Below, piece by piece: positions 1 through 19,891 of a stretch of 64,000 nt of DNA. Each line of letters opens with the position of its first letter. The stretch's first letter is position 1. Made by a program: the position numbers and the translations under genes. Location of the stretch: positions 1 through 64,000 of the forward strand of contig NZ_JANTHZ010000001.1 in NCBI RefSeq assembly GCF_024752355.1, given 5' to 3'. The stretch is from Ancylobacter mangrovi (GTDB lineage: Bacteria; Pseudomonadota; Alphaproteobacteria; Rhizobiales; Xanthobacteraceae). A model generated the notes under the pieces. It searched no databases, had not been told where the DNA came from, and saw only the letters and a program-made list of their open reading frames with translations.

Positions 1-950
<950 letters not shown>

Positions 951-1005
951 GGGGCTCTCCGTCGGTCAGTATTCGATGTTGTTATGACTTCGCTCAGTGA
1001 AAGGC

Positions 1006-3081
<2,076 letters not shown>

Positions 3082-3108
3082 ATCAGATCCTCGTCCCGGC
3101 TCTCGTCA

Positions 3109-3579
3109 TCACCAGCGGTAGTGAGAGAAGGCGCGGTTCGCCTCCGCCATGCGGTGGGTGTCTTCACGTTTCTTCACGGCCGTGCCGCGATTGTTCGAGG
3201 CGTCGAGCAGCTCGCCCGACAGACGCTCGACCATGGTCTTCTCGTTGCGGGCACGCGCAGCGATGATCAGCCAGCGGATCGCCAGCGCCTGACGGCGCTC
3301 GGGGCGAACCTCGACCGGCACCTGGTAGGTGGCGCCGCCGACGCGGCGGGAGCGCACCTCGATGGCCGGGCTGACATTGTCCAGCGCCTGCGTGAACACG
3401 CCGAGCGGCTCGGACTTGGCACGGTTCTCGACGAGGTCGAGCGCGCCGTAGACGATCTTCTCGGCGACCGACTTCTTGCCGTCATACATGACGGCGTTCA
3501 TGAAGCGGCTCAGCACCTCGCTCCCGAACTTGGGATCGGGGGTAACTTCGCGGCGCTCTGCACGGTGACGACGGGACAT
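3109..3579 (-). CDS. rpsG: 30S ribosomal protein S7
   Basis: Primary 16S rRNA-binding protein of the small-subunit head, 156 residues, the usual length. It begins [12 protein letters not shown] and contains the typical segment around [20 protein letters not shown], followed by the conserved ALRW-type arm (here LAIRWLI). It lies 11 bp after rpsL and 27 bp before fusA, in standard str-operon order. In other bacteria S7 is the translational autoregulator of this operon. I could not identify its mRNA target here. Confidence 0.97.
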   Translation of the reverse strand: MSRRHRAERREVTPDPKFGSEVLSRFMNAVMYDGKKSVAEKIVYGALDLVENRAKSEPLGVFTQALDNVSPAIEVRSRRVGGATYQVPVEVRPERRQALAIRWLIIAARARNEKTMVERLSGELLDASNNRGTAVKKREDTHRMAEANRAFSHYRW

Positions 3580-3590
3580 CGCTCAGATCC

Positions 3591-3962
3591 TCACTTCGGC
3601 CGCTTGGCGCCGTACTTCGAACGGCGCTGCTTACGATTCTTGACGCCCTGGGTATCGAGCACGCCACGCAGGATGTGGTAGCGCACGCCCGGAAGGTCCT
3701 TCACGCGGCCGCCGCGGATCATGACCACGGAGTGCTCCTGAAGGTTGTGACCTTCGCCAGGGATGTAACCGATGACTTCGTAGCCATTGGTCAAACGAAC
3801 CTTGGCGACCTTACGAAGCGCCGAGTTCGGCTTCTTCGGGGTCGTGGTGTAGACGCGGGTGCAAACGCCGCGCTTCTGCGGGCTGGCCTGGAGTGCCGGA
3901 ACCTTGTTCCGGGCCTTCTGGGCTTCCCGCGGCTTGCGGATCAGCTGGTTGATCGTCGGCAC
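3591..3962 (-). CDS. rpsL: 30S ribosomal protein S12
   Basis: Decoding-centre ribosomal protein. The open frame extends upstream, but the family N-terminus [11 protein letters not shown] begins directly after a GTG at 3962. That start gives 123 residues, the standard S12 length, with a purine-rich stretch (GAAGGCGAGAG) just upstream. The conserved [15 protein letters not shown] segment, which carries the streptomycin-relevant lysine, is intact, as is the later [12 protein letters not shown] segment. The lysine at that position suggests a streptomycin-sensitive ribosome, but this is inference. First gene of the str operon. Confidence 0.97.
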   Translation of the reverse strand: MPTINQLIRKPREAQKARNKVPALQASPQKRGVCTRVYTTTPKKPNSALRKVAKVRLTNGYEVIGYIPGEGHNLQEHSVVMIRGGRVKDLPGVRYHILRGVLDTQGVKNRKQRRSKYGAKRPK

Positions 3963-4508
3963 GTCTCTCGCCTTCGTCTCGCTGCGCCAAGGACGCAAGC
4001 GTCCCGCGCTAACCCAATTCCGCGGCCGCAACCGCATTGAACTCTCGACTGGCAGGAACTCATCGCCTGACCGCCGGTCCAGCCGGCTTCCGGGGCACCT
4101 AGCGAACGAAAGAAGCGCCGCCGGCCAGAACCTGGCCGAGGGCGCTGCACGTTCAGAGGATCACGCCTGGGCTTTCGCCCCTTGGTGCGCGATCTTGCGC
4201 CGGATGTGGTCTCGCTTGCGTCCCAGCAGCGTCTCGGAACTATCCGTCTGGACAAGGTGTCCTAACGCGTCAATTCCGACCTGCCTGCCGTGAAAGTAGG
4301 CGCCTTCTACGCGCCGACTCGCGTTCCGTCAAGCCCGAAGCTGCAATTTGGCGGCTCACGGCGGCGTGCGAGCGGTTGAGGACATTAGATTCCGCCCGCG
4401 GGGGCCGGCACGCAACAAAGTAAGCCGGATAGTCCGGGCGCGCGACCCGGATCGCGGGCGTGGCTTTCGGCACGGGCCCGCCGAATCCGGCGCGCCGGTG
4501 CTGCGTCT
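3963..4508. other. Intergenic region upstream of the str operon
   Basis: About 545 bases without a convincing gene lie between rpsL and the small gene at 4509-4721. The open frames here have shadow-like composition rich in arginine, proline and serine. The region must hold the str-operon promoter. The best minus-strand candidate is annotated separately at 4304-4332. The distance to rpsL implies a 5' leader of more than 300 nucleotides unless a closer promoter was missed. Confidence 0.6.
4304..4332 (-). promoter_or_regulatory. Candidate sigma-70-type promoter of the str operon
   Basis: On the minus strand TTGACG (4332-4327), a 17-base spacer and TAGAAG (4309-4304). This matches five of six -35 and four of six -10 consensus bases. 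It points toward rpsL. No experimental support. A second TTGACG at 4273-4268 lacks a good -10 element. Confidence 0.35.
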
Positions 4509-4721
4509 TCAACGTTCGAGGAGATTTCGGTACTCCTCGCTCAGGACCTCGATCTCCTTGGCCGAGAACGGCCATGCCCCGTCGATGATCCCTTCCCGGA
4601 TCTCATTGGCCAGAACAGGCCAGAATCGATCCACTAAGTCGCTCGCCTCCTGATCGTCGAAGCCCTTCGCCTTCAGATCGAGGAGACAGATCTCCCGCGC
4701 CGTCTGCTCCGTTCTCTGCAC
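4509..4721 (-). CDS. Small conserved-looking protein of unknown function
   Basis: A 70-residue acidic protein starting MQRTEQTAREICLLDLKA and ending SEEYRNLLER. It has a balanced composition (many Glu, Asp, Leu and Ile, few Arg/Pro runs), unlike the shadow frames around it, so it is probably a real gene. It looks mostly helical, with no signal peptide, membrane segment or cysteine motif. The family is not recognised. It sits between rpoC and rpsL, an interval that is often nearly empty in other bacteria. It is on the same strand as both operons but separated from each by long gaps, so it probably has its own promoter. Confidence 0.6.
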   Translation of the reverse strand: MQRTEQTAREICLLDLKAKGFDDQEASDLVDRFWPVLANEIREGIIDGAWPFSAKEIEVLSEEYRNLLER

Positions 4722-4799
4722 CGCCGCTCCTCGTCGACGTCCTGCCCATCCCCATCGGGCAGTTCTGGTGCATCTATAAGCCGTTAAGGCCGATTTGCG

Positions 4800-5096
4800 C
4801 TAGAGGAAGATGTCGATGGAACGATGCGAATCCGCACGAATCGTGAAGGCGAGGCCGGACGCTGTCAGGTCGCCGATATCGATGCCGACGGAGCGCCCAT
4901 CCTCGAGGACGAGCACGGCGCGGCGCGCGTGGCGCGCCTCCACCATCGTGCCGACTTCCGCCGTCAGGACACCGTCCGCCGAGGACGCCGCCTCGTCCGC
5001 GCCCGACCGTCGTACCGTGATTTCGTAGGACGCCGTGGACGAGCCGAAGCCGAGCGTGCGCAGCCAGCCATCACCTTTGACGATCGTCGCCGTCAT
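4800..5096 (-). CDS. Hypothetical 98-residue protein
   Basis: A small protein beginning MTATIVKGDGWLRTLGFG and ending with DSHRSIDIFL. Alternating hydrophobic and polar residues (YEITVRR, AVLVLEDGRSVGIDIGDL, LAFTIRAD) suggest a compact all-beta fold. No signal peptide, cysteines or catalytic motif are seen. Not recognised. It lies 79 bp upstream of the preceding small gene on the same strand, so the two may be cotranscribed. The rpoC terminator at 5284-5312 separates it from the rpoBC transcript. Confidence 0.6.
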   Translation of the reverse strand: MTATIVKGDGWLRTLGFGSSTASYEITVRRSGADEAASSADGVLTAEVGTMVEARHARRAVLVLEDGRSVGIDIGDLTASGLAFTIRADSHRSIDIFL

Positions 5097-5283
5097 CGTG
5101 TTCCCCCAGAACTGTCCGCGGGAGCGCCATCCGCAAATTTCCGCCTTCGCGGACGCTCCGCCTGGATGATCACGCGGCGAAAGATCGTTCCGCCGCCTGC
5201 ATGATCCGTGGTTACGCCGGATTGTTTAATGTCGTCTTTCATCCGGTAGACCGGCGCGCGGTAGTTTCAGCCGGTCCGGAACG

Positions 5284-5312
5284 AAAAAGGGCCGCTCCCT
5301 GCGGAGCGGCCC
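5284..5312 (-). terminator. Intrinsic terminator of the rpoBC transcript
   Basis: A perfect 10-bp GC-rich stem (arms 5289-5298 and 5303-5312, loop CTGC). It is followed on the minus strand by five T (plus-strand AAAAA at 5284-5288). It lies 28 bp after the rpoC stop. A T-run on the other side (5318-5322) could make it work in both directions. Confidence 0.85.
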
Positions 5313-5339
5313 CTCGATTTTTCGGCTCGGCGGCGCCGG

Positions 5340-9530
<4,191 letters not shown>

Positions 9531-9620
9531 CGCCGTCTCCTTCGGCTGGACCCTGCCCCCGCCGCCGCGGGTCGCCTGGGTCGCTGAAAAGTCTGATCTG
9601 GGACGCGTAGGACGCGGTCG

Positions 9621-9656
9621 GAGGACGCGGGTGCCGTCAGGGGCTCCCGCGTCCTC
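9621..9656 (-). other. rpoB-rpoC intercistronic hairpin
   Basis: A perfect 11-bp inverted repeat: arms 9621-9631 (GAGGACGCGGG) and 9646-9656, loop of 14 nt. It lies immediately after the rpoB stop codon. No T-run follows on the minus strand, so it is not a classical terminator. It may mark an RNA-processing or stabilising site. That role is inference. Confidence 0.6.
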
Positions 9657-9667
9657 GGGTCAATCGG

Positions 9668-13798
<4,131 letters not shown>

Positions 13799-14016
13799 GT
13801 CGCTCCTCGCTCCGTCCGAGTACCCGTCCGCGCCGCACCACACGAGGGCGAACCCCTCGCGCAGCGAGACGCATGCTGCCGGAACAATCCGACGAGGATG
13901 CGGCATGCCGCTCCCCGCCCTGCTCCGCGCCGACGGCTCGCCTGGAGATCCCGCTCGGGGATCGCCGGGGAAGCCGTCGCGCTTCCCTTCATCGCCGCCG
14001 GCAAGCCGACGGCAGA

Positions 14017-14038
14017 GGCCGCCGGCGTACCGGCGGCC
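14017..14038 (-). other. rplL-rpoB intercistronic hairpin
   Basis: A perfect 9-bp stem, GGCCGCCGG (14017-14025) and CCGGCGGCC (14030-14038), with loop CGTA, 18 bp after the rplL stop. In E. coli an attenuator in this interval reduces rpoBC transcription relative to rplJL. No T-run follows here, so partial attenuation or processing is inferred only from position. Confidence 0.5.
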
Positions 14039-14055
14039 CCGAAATCGTCAGAGGC

Positions 14056-14433
<378 letters not shown>

Positions 14434-14484
14434 TTTACTTAAGTCCTTGGATTTCGGTTCGAACCAGAATTTACCGGTAAAGCC

Positions 14485-15003
14485 TCACGCGGCTTCGTTC
14501 TCGCGGCTGTAGGCCCCGAACACGCGGGCGAGCTTCGCCGCCGGCGCGGTGCTGAGCTGGGCGATCTTGGTCGCCGGGGCCTGGATGAGGCCAACCAGCT
14601 TCGCACGCAGTTCATCGAGGGACGGCATGGTGGCCAGAGCCTTCACACCATCCACATCCAGGGCCGTCTTGCCGAAGGCCCCGCCAAGGATGACGAACTT
14701 GTCGTTCGCCTTGGCGAAGTCGACGGCAACCTTCGGAGCCGCAACGGGATCGCTCGAATAAGCGATGATGGTCGGCCCCTTCAGCAGGGACGCGACGTGC
14801 GCGACGTCCGATCCTTCGAGAGCGATCTTGGCGAGGCGGTTCTTGGCCACCTTCACGGTCGCACCGGACGCCCGCATCTGCCGGCGCAGGGCCGACATCT
14901 GGGCGACGGTGAGTCCGGAATAGTGGGCCACGACGACGACAGAGGTGCTCTTGAACACCTCGCCGAGCGACGTGACGAGCTCTTCTTTTTGTGCTCGATC
15001 CAC
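14485..15003 (-). CDS. rplJ: 50S ribosomal protein L10
   Basis: Base of the ribosomal stalk. It binds 23S rRNA and L7/L12 dimers and in other bacteria represses its own mRNA. The open frame reaches 15123, but the family N-terminus [12 protein letters not shown] begins after a GTG at 15003, giving 172 residues, a usual length, with GGAG ten bases upstream. The [12 protein letters not shown] segment and the C-terminal L12-binding helix are present. A leader of about 350 nucleotides precedes it, fitting L10-mediated autoregulation. Confidence 0.96.
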   Translation of the reverse strand: MDRAQKEELVTSLGEVFKSTSVVVVAHYSGLTVAQMSALRRQMRASGATVKVAKNRLAKIALEGSDVAHVASLLKGPTIIAYSSDPVAAPKVAVDFAKANDKFVILGGAFGKTALDVDGVKALATMPSLDELRAKLVGLIQAPATKIAQLSTAPAAKLARVFGAYSRENEAA

Positions 15004-15362
15004 TTCACTTGCTCTCCGGTGGCGAGGAAGAGGACTTCCCCGCCTGGTTTGCGCCTTGCCCCCTCCCGCGAGCGGGAGGTGACGGTTAGCATCCTGTCCC
15101 CTTGGGACCGGAAAACCGGCCAAGGCGCTGGTTCGAGCCGAAATCCAAGTTCCGGCACGCCGGAACCCTGCACTACGGTCGTACCCCGTCTATGCTGGCC
15201 CCGGAGCGGGATTAAGCCACCCCGAAGGGAGGCACCGGCAGTCTCGGACAGGACTTTGGCCGGCAGGGCGAGCCCTACCGGCCTCTCCACCCGGTTTTAC
15301 GCGGGCGAAAGCCTCGAATCTCATCAGCTCCGCGCTCGACCGGAGTCGAGAGCGAAACCGCC

Positions 15363-15391
15363 CATATAGAGGGTCGATTGGGATTTGTCAC
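15363..15391 (-). promoter_or_regulatory. Candidate rplJL-rpoBC promoter
   Basis: On the minus strand GTGACA (15391-15386), a 17-base spacer and TATATG (15368-15363): five of six -35 and four of six -10 consensus bases at ideal spacing. It lies directly upstream of the long rplJ leader. The -35 box overlaps one arm of the inverted repeat at 15381-15421. Confidence 0.55.
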
Positions 15392-15421
15392 CCCTGATAG
15401 CACCCGGGACTTGACAAATCC
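15381..15421. repeat. 10-bp inverted repeat over the rplJ promoter
   Basis: GGATTTGTCA at 15381-15390 and its exact reverse complement TGACAAATCC at 15412-15421, spacer 21 bases. The left arm covers the -35 box of the rplJ promoter candidate. There is no T-run next to either arm, so an operator or cruciform reading is as likely as a transcript hairpin. Confidence 0.6.
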
Positions 15422-15475
15422 ACCCCTTTAAGTTCACGGCGCCGCGACCCGCAAAGGCGGGCCGCGCAGGGCCGC

Positions 15476-16177
<702 letters not shown>

Positions 16178-16181
16178 CAGC

Positions 16182-16631
16182 TCAACCCACCACCTGGAGG
16201 CCCATCGAACGGGCGGAGCCCTCGATCATGCGAACCGCCGCTTCGACGGTCTCGCAGTTGAGGTCCTTCATCTTCTTTTCGGCGATCTCGCGCATCTGCT
16301 CCTGCGAGACCTTGCCGACGAAGCCGCCCTTGCCCGGGGTCTTGGAGCCCGAGCCGGGCTTCTTCTTGGTGTCGAGGCCGGCGGCCTTCTTCAGGAAGTA
16401 GGAGACCGGCGGGGTCTTCAGCTCGAAGGTGAAGGAACGGTCCTGATACGCGGTGATCAGAACCGGGATGGGCATGCCCTTTTCCATCTGGGCGGTCTGC
16501 GCGTTGAACGCCTTGCAGAACTCCATGATGTTGAGGCCGCGCTGGCCGAGCGCGGGACCGATCGGCGGGGCGGGATTCGCCGAGCCGGCCGGCACCTGCA
16601 GCTTCACGTAGCCGGTGATCTTTTTCGCCAT
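16182..16631 (-). CDS. rplK: 50S ribosomal protein L11
   Basis: Component of the GTPase-associated centre, binding 23S rRNA and the stalk base. The open frame extends upstream, but [16 protein letters not shown] at 16631 is the standard N-terminus, giving 149 residues. The proline-rich N-terminal domain ([20 protein letters not shown]) and C-terminal RNA-binding domain ([19 protein letters not shown]) are intact. The loop after LKKAAGL, running through [17 protein letters not shown], is somewhat longer than in the E. coli protein. GGGGGACT lies close upstream, a good ribosome-binding site. Confidence 0.97.
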   Translation of the reverse strand: MAKKITGYVKLQVPAGSANPAPPIGPALGQRGLNIMEFCKAFNAQTAQMEKGMPIPVLITAYQDRSFTFELKTPPVSYFLKKAAGLDTKKKPGSGSKTPGKGGFVGKVSQEQMREIAEKKMKDLNCETVEAAVRMIEGSARSMGLQVVG

Positions 16632-16877
16632 GGGGGACTCCTCGACGTCGCGACTGCCGGTCGCAAACGCCAAAGCACGCCGACGCGACGGCGGGTCGCG
16701 GGCGGCGCATATTGAGGATCGCGGTAGCGGCGTGCTTCGTTCCGGCTGGCGAACCGGACACGCCTCCCGCGTATGGATGCATCCGGGGATGCGGCCGCCG
16801 CCATACAGCAATTCGGGCGGAATGGAAAGTCCCTGCCGCGAATTGGCCTGCGGCGGGGAGCGTCTTCAGATGGGGAT

Positions 16878-17345
16878 TCAGGCGATCGACGGCAAGCCTT
16901 CCCGCCGGACGCCTTCGCGGCGGGTGCCTTCGTGCCGGACGCCCTCACGGCTGGCCCCTTCACGGCGAACGTCGTCCGGCGCCGCCCCCTCCTGCCGGCG
17001 CGAACGGCGCGCCTCGCGCGCGAGAATCGCATCGGCGTCGAGGCTGCGGATCGGCGTTCCGAGGTCGCGCGGCACGTCGCCCTCGACCTGCAGGGCGAGG
17101 TAGCGCCCGCAGCATACCCGCAGGAAGGAGGCGAAGTTCTCCACCTGCCCGTGGGCGAAGGTCAGCTCCTCGTGCAGTCGGGAGAGGAGCTGCGGCAGGC
17201 TCATGCCGTCGCGCCGGGCGATCTCCTCCAGCACCTGCCAATAGAGGTTCTCCAGCCGCACGCTGGTCGAGAAGCCGTGCATGCGCACGGATTTGAGGCG
17301 CGTCTGCCACAGGCGCGGATCGGCCTCGACGAAGAGCTTGCACAT
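16878..17345 (-). CDS. Ribbon-helix-helix domain protein with a C-terminal REG repeat tail
   Basis: About 155 residues, starting MCKLFVEADPRLWQTR at an ATG at 17345. Residues 10-80 (MHGFSTSVRLENLYWQVLEEIARRDGMSL then LLSRLHEEL) resemble the ribbon-helix-helix domain found in many small alphaproteobacterial proteins. The arginine-rich start could be the DNA-binding strand. Beyond about residue 115 the sequence turns into a low-complexity tail of five-residue units of the type R-x-E-G-x, encoded by 15-base repeats. It lies between the DJ-1 gene and rplK on the same strand, 246 bp before rplK. DNA binding and target are inferred from the fold only. Confidence 0.75.
   Translation of the reverse strand: MCKLFVEADPRLWQTRLKSVRMHGFSTSVRLENLYWQVLEEIARRDGMSLPQLLSRLHEELTFAHGQVENFASFLRVCCGRYLALQVEGDVPRDLGTPIRSLDADAILAREARRSRRQEGAAPDDVRREGASREGVRHEGTRREGVRREGLPSIA
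16884..16960. repeat. Degenerate 15-bp tandem repeat coding for REG units
   Basis: Roughly five successive 15-base units, each beginning CTTC or CCTC on the plus strand, for example CTTCCCGCCGGACGC. They encode R-(R/H/S)-E-G-(V/T/A/L) pentapeptides in the tail of the ribbon-helix-helix protein. Units differ by a few substitutions but keep the same length. Confidence 0.65.
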
Positions 17346-17453
17346 GGCGCCCTCCCTGGCTGCGGGGCGGACGGCCCCGCCCGCATCATAGCCCCTATCG
17401 GTGGGCCCGCGAACCGGCACCGGAGCCTCCCGGTGCCGGCGACGCGGGGAGGC

Positions 17454-18068
17454 TCAGGCTGCCTTGCGCGTGGCGGTGTTCACCTCGCCATGGACGAGCG
17501 AGGTGCCGAGCACGGCGAGGAACTGGCCGATCCAGGCCGGATGCGCCGGCCAGGCGGGGGCGCTGACGAGGTTGCCGTCCGTCACCGCGGCGTCGATGGC
17601 GATGTCGGCATAGGTGCCGCCGGCGAGCTCCACCTCGGCCCGGCAGGCGGGATAGGCCGAGCAGGTCCGCCCTTCCAGCACCCGCGCCCCGGCGAGGAGC
17701 TGGGCGCCGTGGCAGATGGCGGCGACCGGCTTGTCGGCGGCAAAGAAGTGCTGGACGATCTCGATCGCGCGGGCGTTCATCCGCAGATATTCCGGCGCCC
17801 GCCCGCCCGGAATCACCAGCGCGTCGTAGCGCGCCGGGTCGACCTCGGCGAAGGTCGCGTTGAGCGCGAAATTGTGCCCGCGCTTCTCGGAATAGGTCTG
17901 TTGGCCCTCGAAATCATGGATCGCGGTGGTGACCGTATCGCCCGCCTTTTTGTCCGGGCACACGGCATGCACCGTATGGCCGACGGCGAGCAGCGCCTGG
18001 AACGGCACCATCAGCTCGTAGTCCTCGACGTAGTCGCCGACGACCATCAGGATGCGCTTGGCGGCCAT
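17454..18068 (-). CDS. DJ-1/PfpI family protein
   Basis: Single-domain DJ-1/PfpI protein of 204 residues. The nucleophile elbow AAICHG places the reactive cysteine near residue 119. The conserved acidic residues lie in GDYVEDYE near the N-terminus. ALVIPGG with the following RAPEYLR is also typical. Family members include glyoxalases, chaperone-like deglycases and peptidases; which activity applies cannot be told. The start at 18068 is chosen for the GGGAGG seven bases upstream. It follows the nusG terminator, so it is likely a separate unit inserted between nusG and rplK. Confidence 0.9.
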   Translation of the reverse strand: MAAKRILMVVGDYVEDYELMVPFQALLAVGHTVHAVCPDKKAGDTVTTAIHDFEGQQTYSEKRGHNFALNATFAEVDPARYDALVIPGGRAPEYLRMNARAIEIVQHFFAADKPVAAICHGAQLLAGARVLEGRTCSAYPACRAEVELAGGTYADIAIDAAVTDGNLVSAPAWPAHPAWIGQFLAVLGTSLVHGEVNTATRKAA

Positions 18069-18187
18069 CTCATATCCTCCCATGTCCGGCCTTGTTGGCG
18101 GAGGAAGGATAGGCCGGGCGTTCCGGGCACGGGTGTTAACCCGCTAACGCGCCGCGACGGCCCGATGCGATGGCCGCCCGACGAAAC

Positions 18188-18216
18188 GAAAAAGGCGCGG
18201 ACCCTGCCCGCGCCTT
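18188..18216 (-). terminator. Intrinsic terminator after nusG
   Basis: A 9-bp stem, AAGGCGCGG (18192-18200) and CCGCGCCTT (18208-18216), loop of 7. It is followed on the minus strand by TTTTCG (from plus-strand 18186-18191). It lies 33 bp after the nusG stop and ends the secE-nusG transcript. Confidence 0.75.
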
Positions 18217-18249
18217 CATGCCTGCATTCCGAAGCTTTCGCCCTGCCGG

Positions 18250-18780
18250 TCAGGTCTTCTCGACCTGGCCGTATTCGAGTTCCACCGGCGTGGCGCGGCC
18301 GAAGATCGACACCGCGACCTTGAGGCGCGAGCGGGCGTCGTCCACTTCCTCGACGATGCCGTTGAACGAGGCGAAGGGGCCGTCCGCCACCTTGACCGTC
18401 TCGCCGACCTCGAAGGTGACGGAGGGCTTGGGCCGCTCGATGCCTTCCTGCACCTGCTGAAGGATGCGCATGGCCTCCTTCTCGGAGATCGGCATCGGCT
18501 TGTTGTCGGCGCCGAGGAAGCCCGTGACCTTCGGCGTGTTCTTGATGAGGTGGAAGGCCTCGTCGGTGAGGTCCATCTTCACCAGCACGTAGCCCGGGAA
18601 GAACTTGCGCTCGGCGTCGACCTTGCGGCCGCGGCGCACCTCGACGACCTTCTCGGTCGGAACCAGCACCTGCTCGAACAGGTCGGAAAGACCACGCTGG
18701 CCGGCCTGCTCCTTGATGGAGTCGGCGACCTTCTTCTCGAAGTTCGAATAGGCGTGGACGATGTACCAGCGCATCGGCAT
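18250..18780 (-). CDS. nusG: Transcription termination/antitermination protein NusG
   Basis: Transcription elongation factor of 176 residues. The NGN domain begins MPMRWYIVHAYSNFEKKVADSI. The C-terminal KOW domain holds the FEVGETVKVADGPFASFNGIVEEVD segment and ends at VEKT. NusG binds the polymerase clamp and, through the KOW domain, Rho or ribosomal protein S10. The frame opens five codons earlier, but ATG at 18780 has GAGGAGA at good spacing. It follows secE by 11 bp. Confidence 0.97.
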   Translation of the reverse strand: MPMRWYIVHAYSNFEKKVADSIKEQAGQRGLSDLFEQVLVPTEKVVEVRRGRKVDAERKFFPGYVLVKMDLTDEAFHLIKNTPKVTGFLGADNKPMPISEKEAMRILQQVQEGIERPKPSVTFEVGETVKVADGPFASFNGIVEEVDDARSRLKVAVSIFGRATPVELEYGQVEKT

Positions 18781-18791
18781 CGCGTGTCTCC

Positions 18792-18989
18792 TCAACGCCC
18801 GATCTGGAGGATCTGGCCGATCACGAAGCTCAGGATCTGATCCGCGACCAGGAAGAACAGCGAGGCCAGCACGACCATGACGAAAACCATGGCGGTGGTG
18901 ATCAGCGTCTCGCGACGGGTCGGCCAGGTCACCTTGCGCGCTTCGGCGCGGACCTGCTGAAAGAACTCGACCGGGTTCGTCTTCGCCAT
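18792..18989 (-). CDS. secE: Preprotein translocase subunit SecE
   Basis: Short single-span SecE of 65 residues starting MAKTNPVEFFQQVRAEARKV, typical of alphaproteobacteria. The conserved KVTWPTRRETLITT amphipathic helix precedes one transmembrane segment (VFVMVVLASLFFLVADQIL). The upstream in-frame extension has no family similarity and is rejected. SecE braces SecY in the inner-membrane translocon. It forms an operon with nusG and lies 176 bp after tRNA-Trp. Confidence 0.96.
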   Translation of the reverse strand: MAKTNPVEFFQQVRAEARKVTWPTRRETLITTAMVFVMVVLASLFFLVADQILSFVIGQILQIGR

Positions 18990-19165
18990 GCTCGTCTCGA
19001 AATGCCTCTGTTGCGCGAAAGGATCACGCAGCTGCGGAAACCCGTGCGGCGGCCGGAAGGCTTTCGCATCCTCTTCCGTCCACGCGCACGATGCGGGCGT
19101 ATAGCCCGCCAAACCGCCTCGCGTCAAAGGACGTCTGCGTTTCGCCTGCCATCCTGCGGAATGGA

Positions 19166-19242
19166 TGGCAGGAGTGGAGGGACTCGAACCCCCAACCCCC
19201 GGTTTTGGAGACCGGTGCTCTAACCAGTTGAGCTACACTCCT
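19166..19242 (-). tRNA. trnW: tRNA-Trp (CCA anticodon)
   Basis: Cloverleaf of 77 nt including encoded CCA. The acceptor stem AGGAGTG pairs with CACTCCT. The D-arm is TAGCTCAACTGGTTAGAGC, the anticodon loop CTCCAAA carries CCA, and the T-arm contains GTTCGAGTC. It lies just upstream of secE on the same strand, a placement also seen in many other bacteria. Confidence 0.97.
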
Positions 19243-19529
19243 AGACCGGCGTCCCGAGGCGGGAGACGGACGCTCGCCGGCTTCGGACGACGATCGCGCC
19301 GCGACCCGCGAAAACCGGTCCGGCGCATCGGCCGCGTGTGTGTAGTGGTACGCGCGCCGCCTGTAAAGAGGACCCGTACCGGGAACGCCATCTCGCCCCT
19401 CCCCGCCCCGCGCAACGCCCTTCACGCCCGCTTCGTGCCCGCGCGCGGAGCATTGAGGTGCGCCCTCGATGCGGCCGGAGGCGGCACTCGCGATTCGCCT
19501 TGTCGGCGGACGGCGCCGTGACCATCCGT

Positions 19530-19814
19530 TCAGCGCCGTGCCGCGCCCTTCTCCGCATCACGGGCATCGCGCCAGCGGCGATAGTCCTGCGGCAGGCAGA
19601 CCGCGCAGGGCCGAAAGCCGGCCGCGATCGCCGTCGCCTCGTCGGCGAAGAAGACCCGGTGCGGCACATAGCCCCCGCGCGCGAGCGCCCGCAGCGCCGC
19701 TGCACAGTCGAGCCGGCCATACACCTTGGTCTGGCGATGGCCGCCATAGGTCCCCGGAACGGCGCTTTCATAGACGCGCCGGTCGGCCCCCATCAGCTTG
19801 AACATCTTGCCCAT
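19530..19814 (-). CDS. Standalone Ada-like metal-binding domain protein
   Basis: A 94-residue protein resembling the N-terminal zinc domain of the Ada methyl-phosphotriester repair protein: KVYGRLDCAAAL, then HRVFFADEATAIAAGFRPCAVCLP. The Ada domain normally binds zinc through four cysteines (C-x3-C and C-x2-C). Here three remain, and the second cysteine of the first pair is leucine. It has no helix-turn-helix or methyltransferase domain. A similar short family is common in Proteobacteria. Whether it binds metal, DNA or methyl groups is unknown. ATG at 19814 has GTGGGG in front. Confidence 0.75.
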   Translation of the reverse strand: MGKMFKLMGADRRVYESAVPGTYGGHRQTKVYGRLDCAAALRALARGGYVPHRVFFADEATAIAAGFRPCAVCLPQDYRRWRDARDAEKGAARR

Positions 19815-19891
19815 CTTTGCCCCACGTTTCCCCTGCCCGGCAGGATCGGGCGAAACGGCGGGTTCGCAAAGCACACGCTTGCCGGCGCGAC

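Larger units (their letters stand above)
15004..15475 (-). promoter_or_regulatory. rplJ leader and rplA-rplJ intergenic region
   Basis: This 470-base gap holds no supportable gene. The promoter candidate at 15363-15391 would give a leader of roughly 350 nucleotides before the rplJ GTG. Such a leader suits an L10 leader element, the mRNA target by which L10-L12 represses rplJL in many bacteria. I did not fold it. Base composition drops around 15361-15430 compared with the flanking genes. Confidence 0.6.

Noticed and set aside
19165..19521. Plus-strand frame with a VEGLEPPTPGFGDRCSN-like peptide
   Set aside because: Antisense translation of tRNA-Trp, the same artefact as above.
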